NCBI GenBank assembly: GCA_023101725.1
Contig: JALJCO010003566.1
Location: forward strand, 82,562 to 146,561
Reading direction: 5' to 3'
Origin: Atherinomorus stipes
Taxonomy: Eukaryota; Chordata; Actinopteri; Atheriniformes; Atherinidae
DNA length: 64,000 nucleotides
Below are positions 34,223 through 45,420 of the stretch, piece after piece (position 1 is the first letter of the stretch; the number at the start of each line of letters is the position of its first letter). The notes below the pieces were generated by a model, which was not told the DNA's origin, ran no database searches, and saw only the letters and a program-made list of their open reading frames with translations. The position numbers and the translations under genes were made by a program.

Positions 34223-34950
34223 CTCCTCAACAGGTGCATTCAAGGTCAACCCCCGCTGCAATGGAATTATATACAAGGGGGCCCTCTTAATGTCCACATG
34301 TCTCTTTAAAAACTCAATAGAGTACCCGGATGGAGGGATGGGGATCTGAGTTAAACGCTTGCTTCTGTCACTTTTTGCTAGTATGTAGCCCCCTGCTTGA
34401 TTAAGTGCTGGAAAAAAATCCTTAGCTGTTCAGAAACATATGCATGATCCCCCATGCCATTTTCAAACTGTATGGTTTTTCTTCCCAATCCCACAGGCTT
34501 CAAAAAACCCTTGCCTCTTCTGGGTTCGGAACAGTAGAAAAATCTGGCTCTGGCAAGCAGACAAAGGTGTGCGTCTCTTTTGCTCCTCTGGAACCTGCCT
34601 CCCCATCCACCCTGTGGAACCGTATATGGCCTAAAAAGCCTGCTCATGTTGGCTTGAACATCATCCTCTCTGGTGTTGTGTGGTGATGAAATGGTGTGGG
34701 GGGAAATCGGCCGGGGTGACTTGTTCCTGTATTTGTTGCTGTGTTCTGTGATGACTGGGGAAAGGGGATGACACCAGATGTGGAATGTGATGATGATGGT
34801 GTTGAGATCGAATGCTGGGATCCTTGAGCAGCTGAAGGTGCATGAAGTGTTCCTGATGAAGGGTTAGACAACCTCTCTGCCAGCAGTTCGCTGTTCGCTG
34901 CATGTGATGCAGCAATTCACGCATCTCATTGGGGCTGTTGAGATATTGGG
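34223..34950 (-). pseudogene. HECT gene N-terminal exon, frameshifted
   Basis: The exon shows PQYLNSPNEMRELLHHMQR, then LLAERLSN with a Ser/Thr/His-rich linker, then SRLFRPYTVPQGG, AGLGRKTI-like 'VGLGRKTIQFENG', and 'LNQAGGYILAKSDRSKRL' with 'IPPSGYSIEFLKRHVDIKRA', ending before GTAGGC. This is the N-terminal layout of fish G2E3-like ligases. Frames change at about 34890, 34680 and in a T7 run near 34412-34418. The last is a homopolymer and may be a sequencing error. Confidence 0.65.
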
Positions 34951-36219
34951 GAAAAAAAAATAGACAAAGCAATAAACATTCACACAGTTGCGAAGAAACT
35001 AAAGAAACTATTTTTGGGGCTTAATAGAGTCTGAGTCAGTGTCAGGGGGACCCAGCCATGCTAAAAAATACATAGGTTTTGCACTTCTAACCAAAAATGG
35101 GCATATTTTTTTCAAGTACTGAAATGATAAACAAATGATGATGACTGAACAAAGGCATTGCCTCAGTGCATATTTTCACGCGTCATGGTGAATGTTTGGG
35201 TTCATGTGGTAGCGAGGCTGTAATGGGGGGCTTGACATTAAAATTGCCAATGATAAGGGGGCCCTTCAGAAAACGTTTGGGAAATACTGAGGTAAACTAT
35301 GGGAAAGGGGTTCATTTTATTGTTAACTGTACGTTTCAGTTGTCTGAATTAATTTTTCCCAAGCTTAAATGACAACATGAACTTGTTCTTCCGACCTGCA
35401 AGCTCATAATTTCAAGAGTACCCCAAGATTCCATATTGAAAGATGGCCACGCGCAGTACCATGTTGTGTTTGTTAAACTCCTTTTATGCAACAGTTAGTT
35501 CCAGCCAAGCAATTTTGAGCAATCTGATTGGTCAAAACTGTAAAAACGTGATGATATTTGAGTATAATATCAGTTTGTTCAGTCTGAATGTGTCACTCTC
35601 CACCAAAGTTGCCATGGCTACAGTGTTGTGTCCAGTTCAGGTCAATTTTGTTAAAGCAGACTCAGGTCCTTATAAAAAACACATGTAAGGCAAACACAAA
35701 TATATGTGACCCATACAGTGTGTAATCACTTTTTCTGTGTTTAAGTGTCGGCTCTCATTCATGAAGTTGAGTTCAAATATGAATTAATATCCAGTATGTT
35801 CACACAAAGTTTATTGGGTGTAGCACCCTTTTTAGGCGAGCAGGTGGCATTTGCTTCTTGCAGCGGTGAGGATGTTTCCCGTAAGCAGCCTGCAGCTCGT
35901 CATTCTGATGAGAGCACGCAGTCAAACAGTTTTAGAAAAAGCCTCTTCTATTAAACTGAACAAAGAATGGATATTATGAAGAATTTAAGAAAGAAAGGAT
36001 CCAAACTGTCACCGCTTGAAACTCCTTTAAAAGGTAAGACGTATTAAATTCACTTCATGACACCAACCTTCATTATTACACAAAACGGGTAAAGTTTGGG
36101 TCTGACTGAATTGGTCAGACGCACCATTCACATTGGCGTTGTATGAGAGAGATGGGAAGAGTGATGGAGAAAGGGAGAGACAAGGCCTGCAGACACCCCC
36201 CCCCATGCAACAGTACACT
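34951..36219. other. No supported gene
   Basis: Upstream of the HECT N-terminal exon. The HECT promoter and first exon may lie here, but I see no clear CpG island or TATA box. Frames at 35166-35954 are unrecognised. Confidence 0.4.
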
Positions 36220-36800
36220 TGTGCGTGTGTACAAAAGAGATTTAGCAGAATGTTGTGTAATCATATTTGTAGTTCTCCACCACCTCCACCTCCTCTTCCA
36301 GGATGTAGACAGGACTATGCTGCTTATTCTTGCTCCTCCTGAAGTCAACAATCATCTCTTTAGTCTTGCTGGTATTTAAGATGAGCTGATTGTTAACGCA
36401 CCATTTCACAAACTGATTGACCAGTTCCCTGTACTCGGCTTCTTGTCCATCACTGATACACCCCACAACAGCAGAGTCATCAGAGTATTTCTGCAGATGA
36501 CAGGATCAGAGTTGTACTGGAAGTCTAAATCCAGGTGGTTGTGGAGGGATCCACCTGGAAGTTATGGAGCTTCTCACATAGCAAAGCAGCTGAATAGTAT
36601 TAAAGGCACTTGAAAAATCAAAGAACATGACCCTCAAAGTGTTGCCTGACTGGTCCACATGAGAGTGGGCTCTCTGAAGCAAGAAGATGATGGCGTCTTC
36701 AACCCCAAGCCCATTACCATTTGTGAACTGTAATGGGTCCTGAAAGGTATTCACTTGCCTGTTTAGGTGAGCCAGTAAGAGTCTCTCCAGGAATTTGATG
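36220..36800 (-). pseudogene. L2/CR1-type LINE reverse-transcriptase fragment
   Basis: On the minus strand the piece 36754-36510 reads DPLQFTNGNGLGVEDAIIFL and VMFFDFSSAFNTI, the first palm aspartate region. After a gap, 36466-36245 reads EYRELVNQFVKWCVNNQLIL and SKTKEMIVDFRRSKN. These are standard non-LTR RT motifs of the L2/CR1/Rex1 group. The YADD segment between is missing or unreadable. The fragment is truncated on both sides. Confidence 0.85.
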
Positions 36801-37039
36801 TTGACCTATATGTATGATACGTCGTCTTTTTTTGTTTTTTTGCTTGTTTTTTTAAAAAAAGGTGATTTCACCATTAACTCTGGCAACTCACCACTTTTTT
36901 TTTCTCTTTTTTTTCCTTTTGCAAGAGCATCAAGAAAAAAAAACATTGACAGAGGTGAAAACTATTTTAAGTCAGGGCATGTGGAGTGTTTCCATTACGG
37001 GAATGACAGGTCTCCTTCATGGCAGTTGCTTATCACTCG

Positions 37040-38100
37040 CAACAAAGCCGAATTATAGAAAATGGTACTTCTCCTAGATCTTAAGAAAAGAATATGTCAA
37101 GGCTACCAGATTTCACCGTATTTATTCTATATTTATTCCAGCATCTCAAATCCTCACAGATTATATCAGTTTAAACCAATTAAAGGGCACTGCAGTTTTT
37201 GAAAAAGAAGTTTTAATCAGCCAGTTAGCAGACGACACTACTCTTTTCTTAAAGGACCATAGCCAAATTCCATTTGCTACAACCTTAATTAATTATTTTT
37301 CTTAAGTATCAGGTCACTATCTTAATGTTAAAAAATGTGAACTAAAATTTGTGCTTTACAAACTACATGTGATATAGCCTACCTATCAGAAATAGTGTAA
37401 CACATTTGGGCATTTTTATTTCAAAGAATGATACAAAGATGTACTTTTAATTTTGCTCCCTTTATCGACAAAACCCCCAAAATGTTTTGACCAATGGCTC
37501 CAGAAAGACTCGAGTTTGAAAGGTAGAGCATTACTTTAAAAATCGGAAGGAATTTCTCAACTGACTTACTCTGCTCTGTCACTGTATGTGGACAATCAGA
37601 TGCTTGAATCCATAGATGTTATTTAATTTTATCTTAAAAAATGGTATACATTATTGGAAAAAGTCTGTTATAATGTACTCCTATGAAAATAGAGGATTAC
37701 ATCTCCTTGATTTTTTTAACCCTTTAAAATAAACTGTATTAGATCTTATCTAAAATCTTATCTAAAATATCCAACATCTATTTGGAATATTTTCTCTCAT
37801 GTATTTTTTACATTTAGGTGTTTTTAATTTTCTTCTCCTTTTTAATTATAATATTGACAAAATATCATCAAAACTATCTCGATTTATAAACATACACTTT
37901 TAGCACGGGCACTTATATCTAAAAATAATTTTACCCTGTTTTTCTTTTGGGTAAAAAAAAAAAACAAACAAACAAACACAACAACAAAAAACACCATGAA
38001 ATGAACAACCATATTTTCTGGAAATTTAGGAAAGAATGTTTACAATAGGCTATATCAGACTTAATAGCTATAGTCCCTGCTTCTTTTTTAAAATTTTAGC
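37040..38100 (+). pseudogene. L1-type LINE ORF2 fragment
   Basis: On the plus strand, in several frames, are RICQGYQISPYLFYI (near 37095), then SQLADDTTLFLKD (37217-37256), where LADD is the RT catalytic box (YADD-like), then a KCEL segment. Further on are the 'thumb' style pieces TPKMFDQWLQKDSSLKGRAL (near 37470-37530) and SYLKYPTSIWNIF (near 37765). It lacks the endonuclease and 5' part and is full of frame changes. An L1/Tx1-like source could have supplied the enzyme for retrocopies such as that at 39.7 kb. Confidence 0.8.
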
Positions 38101-39425
38101 ATGTTATTTTCGGCTTTCATGAAATGAATGTGGACAGAAACAAACAAACAAACAAAAAAGTAATATTATTGTTTTATTTTGAAAATTCTATCTTCATAAA
38201 CGTACATTTTCAATGTGGTCATTATTATTTCCTGCTGTATTTGATAAACTTGAACTGTATCAAATATCTTACATAGCTATAAAACTAACTAACTAAAAAT
38301 AGTTCAAGCAAAGCAAAACATGAAACATTCAAAGTTCATTGCAGGAATTTATTTTTTTATTTGCAAGAAAATTTTTCATTTAAATTCCCACTCTCCACCA
38401 GGACCTTTGTCTTCTCCTTTGTGTTCATACATTCACAAAAAAAGAGCAGATTACAGGACTGAAGGGAAATTTCTATCCTAAATTCCACCGACAAAAGTGA
38501 GTCGTGCTTCTACAACAGCATAAAAACCAGGAATGTTCAGACATTGGAGACTAAAGTCTTCTTAGATCCTTATCTTGCCTGGGTCACTGCGTTTATTCTT
38601 GCTTTTTTTTTCATTAAATTGGTTTGGAGGGATTTTCAATCGGCTTCCTCTGATGTTATGTAGCTCATGGTTAAGTTTTTATTTTCCTTTCATTGTAAAG
38701 CTCTTTATAACGCAGGCATAACGCTACGTTATGCGGCACTCACTCTAGACATCCGACCTATTCTGGGGCTTAAAAGCTTTCCAGGCAGTATGGTCTTATT
38801 TTGCTGTTGATTGCGGTAAGTAGCCTAAACCGGAAACTACTTTGATAGTTTCTGGCGAAAAACGTGATACGTCTGGAAGCTTATGCAAGAGCTTCAACTT
38901 CCATATTTTGGAGAGGCGAGAGGCATCTGGCTGCAGATTGTGACATTTTGGGTTAGTATGGGGAATTTGTGCACCAAACGCCATTCTTTCGTTCTAATTG
39001 TAGCTTCAACGCGGACAGTTCAAGATAAAGGAATAGCCTGCCCTACTGGCCCAAATATATTCGGAAGGGTTCTCTTTGTTTGTTTGTTTGTTTGTTTTAT
39101 TTATATGCTCTGTCCCTATGAAATGAATAAAAAATTATAGCTACTCCGAATGAATCCAACAAATGTTGCTAAGCAACGGTCGCCCAGACTCCTAATTGTC
39201 CCCAGAAGTCGTCATTAAATCGTTGGCCCTTATAAAAGTGAAAGACTGGGGTTCTTATTTATTTATCAAGTATTTATTTTTAAAATTATGGGGACACACC
39301 CATATAAATAACAGGATAATGGAAAGTAGGTCATGGGAAATTACGGACTGGCGAAGGGGTCAGTCTCGTTCCTAAATGCATGGTACGTGTCTGCTTCCAC
39401 TAAGAAAATGTGTGGAAAAAAGGAC
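38101..39425. other. No supported gene
   Basis: AT-rich sequence, perhaps the tail of the L1 fragment up to about 38600. A GTTT/TTTG run lies at 39075-39096. Confidence 0.4.
39165..39177. promoter_or_regulatory. RFX X-box palindrome GTTGCTAAGCAAC
   Basis: Perfect-arm RFX consensus, second in the window. No gene start nearby is recognised. Confidence 0.35.
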
Positions 39426-39665
39426 AAGGAGTAACAACAGAGTGAAACGACAACTTATAACGACACGACAGAGTGTAACGACACATCATAGAGTAACGAC
39501 ACATTATAAGGACAAGGTGTAATGACACACCGTAACGTGGTGTAACTACACATAAGGACATGGTGTAAAACACATAACAACGTGGTGTTATGACATCATA
39601 ACGATAAGGTGACACGACACATCGTAACGTAACGACATGGTAAAACAACACGTAATAAACAGGGC
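39425..39665. repeat. Degenerate tandem repeat of 'taacgacac' type
   Basis: Loose repetition of acgacac, gtaacgac and ataacg words for about 240 bp, with variable spacing. It abuts the dispersed repeat starting at 39672. Confidence 0.7.
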
Positions 39666-39732
39666 GAAACGACACAGAATGTTTAAGGAAACTACAGAGG
39701 TACAGGCTAAAGTTAAATCACCACAAGGGGCC

Positions 39733-39898
39733 GGGCGCTTTGGTGGGGGGTGCGGTTTTGTTTGTGGCTTCCGGGGCTTTGTATGCGGGGCGGGTGTGGG
39801 GGGGATCTGTATCTTGTGTGTGGTTGCTCTTGCGGTATTGATGTCTTGGGTGCCCGTGTCTCGGTGTGGATGCGGTGACGGTATATCTTTCAGCCCTA
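39733..39898 (+). repeat. A-to-G-altered hAT MITE fragment within the retrocopy
   Basis: This aligns without gaps to 49428-49580 (hAT MITE), ending in the same terminus tatatctttcagcccta. By hand count about 35 of 43 differences are A in the MITE and G here. About 3 are T to C, 3 C to T and none G to A. Only the right half of the MITE is present. Confidence 0.85.
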
Positions 39899-40432
39899 GT
39901 GTTGGGGTAGGTGTGTGGGGAGTGTGTGTGCGAGCGTGGTGGCGGGGTAGGGGGTGGTAGAGGTGGTGGCGCCCTGGTGTCAGGTGTGTGGGGCAGGGAC
40001 GTTGGGGTGGGGGCTGGCCTGCCCTGGGGGGCGTCGTCTGGGGGGTCCGGTCCTCCTGGGTTTCAGTTGGGCCGCCCGGGTCCGGGGGGGGGGGGCTGCT
40101 CCTGGGCGCTTGGGCCCTGGGCCCGGCGCTGTCTCCGCTCCGGGGGACGCCCGGCGCCCGGTGGGGTCGGCAGCTGCTGGTCTTGGTCCGTTGGGGCCTG
40201 GGCCCCCAGACTGCAGGGGGCTCCGGCTGGGGCCGCCTTTTGCCGCCCTTCGGGGGATGCATGTCCGCTCTTTTGGGGGGGGTAGCTGGGATCTGGGCCT
40301 CTGGGTGGCTGCTGGGGGCCTGGGTCGTGAGCCTTGCGGGCTTCCTCCTCCTTGCAGAGACGAGGCTGCATCTGCATGACTGTATCACCACGGAGACCCT
40401 TTATTATGCATGGTGACACTGTGACACTGCTT

Positions 40433-40540
40433 TCCATTGCGATGACTAGGTTGTACCTCTTCTCTACTTCCCATTGCGATGACTAGGTTGTACCTCTTCT
40501 CTACTTCCCATTGCGATGACTAGGTTGTACCTCTTCTCTG
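40433..40540 (+). repeat. 37-bp tandem repeat, about 2.9 units
   Basis: Units begin cattgcgatgactaggttgt and are nearly identical; the last ends tctg instead of tcta. Confidence 0.95.
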
Positions 40541-41189
40541 CGTAGTTCTGCGTGTGTTTGTATGATCTGAGGATATTTAAGCCACCTGCAGGTCCTCCTG
40601 TAGGGGATTGCTTGTTTTGTTTTCCAACAGAGACCTTGGTTGTTTAGGGATCGCTGTACAGATGTACCAGTGAACTGTGTAAGTAGATTCATGTTTTCTC
40701 TCCTCTCTCTCTTCCTCTTCCTTACTCCTCTCTCTCTGTTTCACTTTCTATCATTACCTCTGTTAACTTTCATTTCTCCCTTGTCAGGCCCAGCAGTATG
40801 AAATGGAATGGTGTAATACACAAATGTTTAAATAAAGAAATAAAATGAATAAACATGATATCAAGTGGAGCCTTATGTTCATAAAGCTCCGCTTGCAAAA
40901 GCAAAACTGTTCAACAGAATAAAGCAATCAGATTTCCATTCTGCTTGCTTCGATGCTGGACAGGACAAGTTAGAAAGAAGAAAAAAAAAAAAAAAGAGAA
41001 AAAAGAAAAAAAAAAATCACCACAAGTAAATGTTTGGGCAGGTTAACGATCTACATAAGCAACGTTGTTGTTCACAGTCACATAAACATGTGCAAATGCT
41101 TTGTTACATGGCCTGTGGACATAAACAATGTACACATGAACACGTTTTAATGTTTTTGACACAAATGGAACCTCATAGAAACCTGCTTC

Positions 41190-41563
41190 TGAGCCCGTTG
41201 CTGCTGACTGCTGATACCAACGAGACAAAGGTTAAAAACGGCTTCACTTACCTTCACATGGACGTTTTCACAGAGAAACTCTGCTCGAGCTCTTCTTCTT
41301 CTTCCTGATGTCGTTTGACACTCAGCATGTCGCTGCATTACCGCCCCCCACTGGTGAGGAGCGTGGATCAAAATGATGCTCTTGTATTTCTTAAAAATTG
41401 AAATAACATCCAAACTCTTTCACTCTGAGTTCTGTAGGATGTTTTATGTCCAGCTCCATCTTCTTTCATTATTGTACCTGTGAAATGTAACCAGATGTGC
41501 TCTCCTGTCTCTTCCTCCCTGCAGCGTCACATGGCCCGTTGTGATGTTTCCCTTTCCTTTTAA
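41190..41563. other. No supported gene
   Basis: Contains a short TTC repeat (41290-41306). Nothing else recognised. Confidence 0.5.
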
Positions 41564-41892
41564 AGCAACCCTTACCAATGTTGCATACTTACACTATTTT
41601 TCAAAAGGGTAAAATGCTGTGAATGAGGTAATGGAACTCAGAAATACAGACAGACCCACCATTAATCAAAACAAAATATTATTCCAGTCTCTAAATATTC
41701 AATGAAAACTCCAACCAATCCTTGAAGTGGGGTGCACCCCGAGGATTGGCCAAGGGACCTGCCTGCCAGACCTTTGCTTCTGCATTGGGAGGGGGAGGGA
41801 ATGAAGGGGGGTGTCTCAGGACTGAGGCGGGACTGTTTATATGCAAATAATCTTGCTGTGCTTTCTGAAATGTGAGATCGGTAAGGGTTGCT
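41564..41892. mobile_element. Small TTAA-flanked MITE
   Basis: Ends AGCAACCCTTACC and GGTAAGGGTTGCT are perfect 13-bp inverted repeats, with TTAA at 41560-41563 and 41893-41896. The 329-bp interior has no coding potential. Confidence 0.92.
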
Positions 41893-41896
41893 TTAA

Positions 41897-44544
41897 GTGC
41901 TGCTTAAACCCCGTGTGACCGAACCGAAGCCGTGATAGAAGCTTTCTGGCTTCTTCTCTCCTCGTCCCTCCAACTCTGCTTCTGGATCCCATAATACCAT
42001 CTGCCATCCTTCCCTCCCTCTTTGTTTAATAATGCCTTTCATTCCCCTTGTTGTGATTTAGCTTGGGCAACCACAATATATATAGCGTCACTTTGTATGA
42101 TATTAATATTAATACTAATATTTCTATTAATATCAATACTAATACAGCCTCGGAGCACCACCTTACTTATTTGATATGTAATGGAAGCAAGGAAAACCAT
42201 TAAAGTCTTAAATCAACTCTTAGATTGATTTAATGAAGTGATCAGTCTCAGGACGCTTTCATGAGTTCTCGCTTGAAGTGACCTTTCATGATACATCAGA
42301 AAAACCACAAACAACGACTAGTTAAGATAATACGGAGTATTTATTAACTAGTCTACAAACTACATGAGATAATGTATGTACAAGATATATACAAGAAATA
42401 TGTAAGCATGATGATCAACCAAAAGTTATCTTGTGAAAGAAATATGAGATGGTATGAAAATGAAACATAAATTAATTAAGCCTCAGTTAATTAATAAATG
42501 TTCAAAGAAAAAGAAGGAAGGATTTCTTAATCCAACTAAACAAAGTTAAATTGGGTCTGGTAAACCGTAGGCCTGGATTAATTCACTATCACCAACTTCT
42601 TGTGACATCAGATCATATTTCATAGCAAATGATGGATTCTCCTCAGAGGTTCCGTCTGACTGAGGTGCTTCACTCACGTCCTGGTTCTGCTGGACTGTTC
42701 CTCAAATCCTTTGGAAGACTGTCGGGTGGATGGCCCCCAAAAATCTTCCCGATCTCCTGGAAGTTCGTCCGGCTCTCTGCGGGCTGTCAGCTCAGTGGTG
42801 GTTCTGGTTCATCCTCTCTCTCTCATCCGTCTCCCCAGAGACGTGCAGCTTCAGGACTGATGTCACGGGATGGTTGATGGTAAAGATGATTTGGGTTAAA
42901 GTCTTCTTCTCTGCATCACTCCTTCCTGAGTGATCCGTGGTTCTGAACTCTGCTGAGTTCAGAGCAGGTTTCGTCTCATTCTTTCCCCATTGTTCCAAGT
43001 TTCTTCAGTTCTGCCTTGTTCGTTCTTCTGCGTGTTCAGATTCAATCTGTTTCTCCCAGTTCAGAGCTTCGCGCTCTGCCTGGCAGTGGAATGTGGCTTG
43101 CAGCTTGTCAGCCAATGGGAAGCTGACAGAATCAGGTTTCATCCAATAGTCAGACACGTCTAAAATGATCATTTCACTATCAGTTAAGCGGTTATAAACA
43201 TCTGTGAATTCTAAGTGAGGCATGTGTAAAATGGATCAATTATTCAGACCGGATGAAATAAAATGAACACAATAAAATAAAATAAAGCAAAGATCTGAAT
43301 TATATGAATAAAGAAAGACATTGAATAAACAAATCAGTTAAACAGATAAAACAGGATTAATCTTGATGATTTAAGATTCCTGTAAAGAAAATACATGTGT
43401 TAGACATCATTTGATATGAGGAAGTCCATTTCTATCATAAAAGTGGATTTCAGCAGTTGGGTAAAGTGTCTCTTTCTTCACCTTTATGCAGCAAATCCTG
43501 GAATGCATGTGATGTGAATTTGGGGAAGAAACATTTAGTTTCTAATCACCAAAGTATGTCATGTTGCATATCAAAAGAAAAGTCTTCATCACGGGATTAA
43601 CATGAGCTTACTTTCCTGATAATATAAAACAGTTCTTGGATGTTAAGACACATAACAAAATTGGCTATGAGGAACCAATTTATAGCAGGTCGTAAATACT
43701 GTGAAGGAGTATCTTCAAGCTTGGAGGATGGGTTCATAGTTCACCGATTGGACTGTTTGTTTTACCAAAATGCAGGTCCTCTCCTGAGTTGCTCTCAGGA
43801 CCGTAAATTAGTGATTACTCAGAGAAGGTCCTTCTCTGAACAAAATTCCTCATTGGGATGTCTGTTTAACATCCAAATGTGGCCTTTATCAATCAGTGTG
43901 TGTTCCAAAGTATATTTGGTTAGATGTGTGTATCCTTTTGCTGAGACCTTTGGGCTTGAGATCACTACACCCTACTAAACTTCACCTCCAGACCCACCCT
44001 AGCCACACCCCCACCCTCTTCACCAGCTTATCAGCATCTCATTCTCTTCTCCACAGCGTGCTGGTACCCACATAAATGTCACCTCTCAGGGCTGGAATAT
44101 AAACTCCGGTAAGTTCTCGTGGCTTGCCGTTGAAGAAGTACAGATGTTCCAATAAAGGTCATTGTTCAACTAAAATAAGTCGTTTTTCTTTACCCAGACA
44201 CTTAAAAATAATATTTAAGAGCGTATTCATAATACCATGGTATACCGTGAAACCGTGATATTTTAGCTCAAGGTTTTATCATATTTCATGATTAGTTCTA
44301 AACCTCCCAGCTGAGGCTCCAACTAGAGACCTTTTTACTGTGAGGCTGCACCACGCCACTGTGCAGCCCTTTTTAATCCCTAAATTCCCATTAATTCCTG
44401 TAAATATTCCAGTTTGGAATATTTCCAAAATTCTCCAGCTTAACTTCCCATGGAAATTTTTTTACATTTTTTGTAAATTTTCCTCCCCTTTGCAACCCTA
44501 CTGAGATATGACAAAGCTCCACGTCACATTATATCAGGTTGTAC
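41897..44544. other. 2.6 kb without a supported gene
   Basis: Mixed AT-rich sequence. Near 44255-44275 the words accatggtataccgtg, and near 44370-44500 ttcccat/ttttcctcccctttgcaaccctac, resemble ends of common fish hAT MITEs, but no complete copy is bounded. A composition shift at 42640-43140 may mark an old LTR or gene remnant, which I cannot name. Confidence 0.35.
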
Positions 44545-44974
44545 TAGGGCTGGGCGATATGGACCAAAAGTCATATCTCGATATATTTAGGCTGAATATC
44601 GATACACGATATTTATCTCGATATTTCAATCACAAATTGAGAGCAAATATTTTGTTCCAGTCGGAGCCAAATATGACATTACAAGTAGTTTAATTTAAAC
44701 AGTCCGGATGAAATAATGCTCAGCGGTTTAAAGAACGATAAAATGTAAACAGAAATACTGTAAAATATTGTATGTAATTATACTCGCACATGCAAGTAAG
44801 GAACATTACACAGAATTAAATGTAACAAACCCTAGTAAGGTCAGCATTTATATACAAAGACAAAACAACCACACATTAAACTCTATATCTCGATATGGAC
44901 GATATGGTCCAATTCCATATCTCATTTGAAAATATATCGATATATTTTTCATATCGATATATCGCCCAGCCCTA
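44545..44974. mobile_element. hAT MITE with 8-bp target duplication
   Basis: Ends TAGGGCTGGGCGATATGG and ATATCGCCCAGCCCTA are inverted, and GGTTGTAC flanks both sides (44537-44544 and 44975-44982). Subterminal tatcgatat words are frequent. 430 bp, no transposase. Confidence 0.96.
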
Positions 44975-44982
44975 GGTTGTAC

Positions 44983-45420
44983 TGGTGAAGCTTCTAGAAA
45001 TAAATGTTCATGTTCTACATCAGACTCTTTACATCCATGTGTTGGTAAAAATCATGATATAAACAAAGTTCAGATCAGAATAGACATTTTTTTTATATTT
45101 TTATTTCCACATTTGACTTGATTGATGTGTGCAGTGACTCTGTCTCCCTCTGGTGGTTCCTTTATGAAGTGCAGTCAGGAAAACTGCATCATAGCTGGGT
45201 TTTCTTCTTTGTATTATTTCAATATTTAAACATGTGACTACAGATGAAAACTGGGGGGACCAAGTTTATTTACACTGGGGGAAACCCAGCCCATGGAATA
45301 ATTTTGAAAAGTAGAAAGACAGTGAGAAATGACATCTTTCCATTATTACCACAGCATACTATACCAACCCTACACAAGTGTACATATTATGTAATCATTA
45401 TGTATGTATTCAAGGTTGTT
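44983..45420. other. No supported gene
   Basis: Ordinary sequence between a hAT MITE and the Tc1 nest. Confidence 0.5.

Larger units (their letters stand above)
20226..34950 (-). pseudogene. Fish G2E3-like HECT E3 ubiquitin-ligase gene, decayed
   Basis: Exons of one minus-strand gene are spread over 14.7 kb. They comprise an N-terminal exon (about 34950-34223), short exons at 33432-33388, 33295-33243 and 32961-32915, and three HECT exons at 25297-25129, 21479-21264 and 20426-20226, ending in TAA at 20226-20228. Such proteins transfer ubiquitin through a catalytic cysteine in the C-terminal HECT lobe. The order N-terminal domain, UIM, HECT fits a large fish family annotated as G2/M phase-specific E3 ligase-like. 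Each large exon carries at least one 1-nt frameshift. The Gypsy element fills the intron between 32915 and 25297, and a 2.8-kb TIR element fills the next. Either this is a pseudogene or the assembly has many indel errors. Confidence 0.75.
39728..41013 (+). mobile_element. Poly(A)-tailed retrocopy with A-depleted, GC-rich 5' part
   Basis: Flanked by aaatcaccacaag at 39715-39727 and 41014-41026, with an A-rich tail (40976-41013) and AATAAA at 40918-40923. The target context TT|AAA matches L1-type endonuclease cleavage. The empty relative at 16.2 kb confirms the insertion. The first ~530 bp have, by my count, about 27 A against about 131 T. Sequence after about 40290 is of normal composition and includes a 37-bp tandem repeat. 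The source transcript is not identified. Proline-rich open frames on the minus strand follow from composition and are not called. Confidence 0.8.
39672..41185 (+). repeat. Dispersed repeat copy, split by a retrocopy
   Basis: Parts 39672-39727 and 41027-41185 together match 16076-16275 on the minus strand. The join is interrupted by a poly(A)-tailed insertion with a 13-bp duplication of aaatcaccacaag. Confidence 0.88.

Noticed and set aside
39588..40416. Proline-rich 267-residue minus-strand frame and Gly/Trp-rich plus-strand frames
   Set aside because: Explained by the low-A, GC-rich composition of the altered retrocopy; codons run through a hAT terminus.
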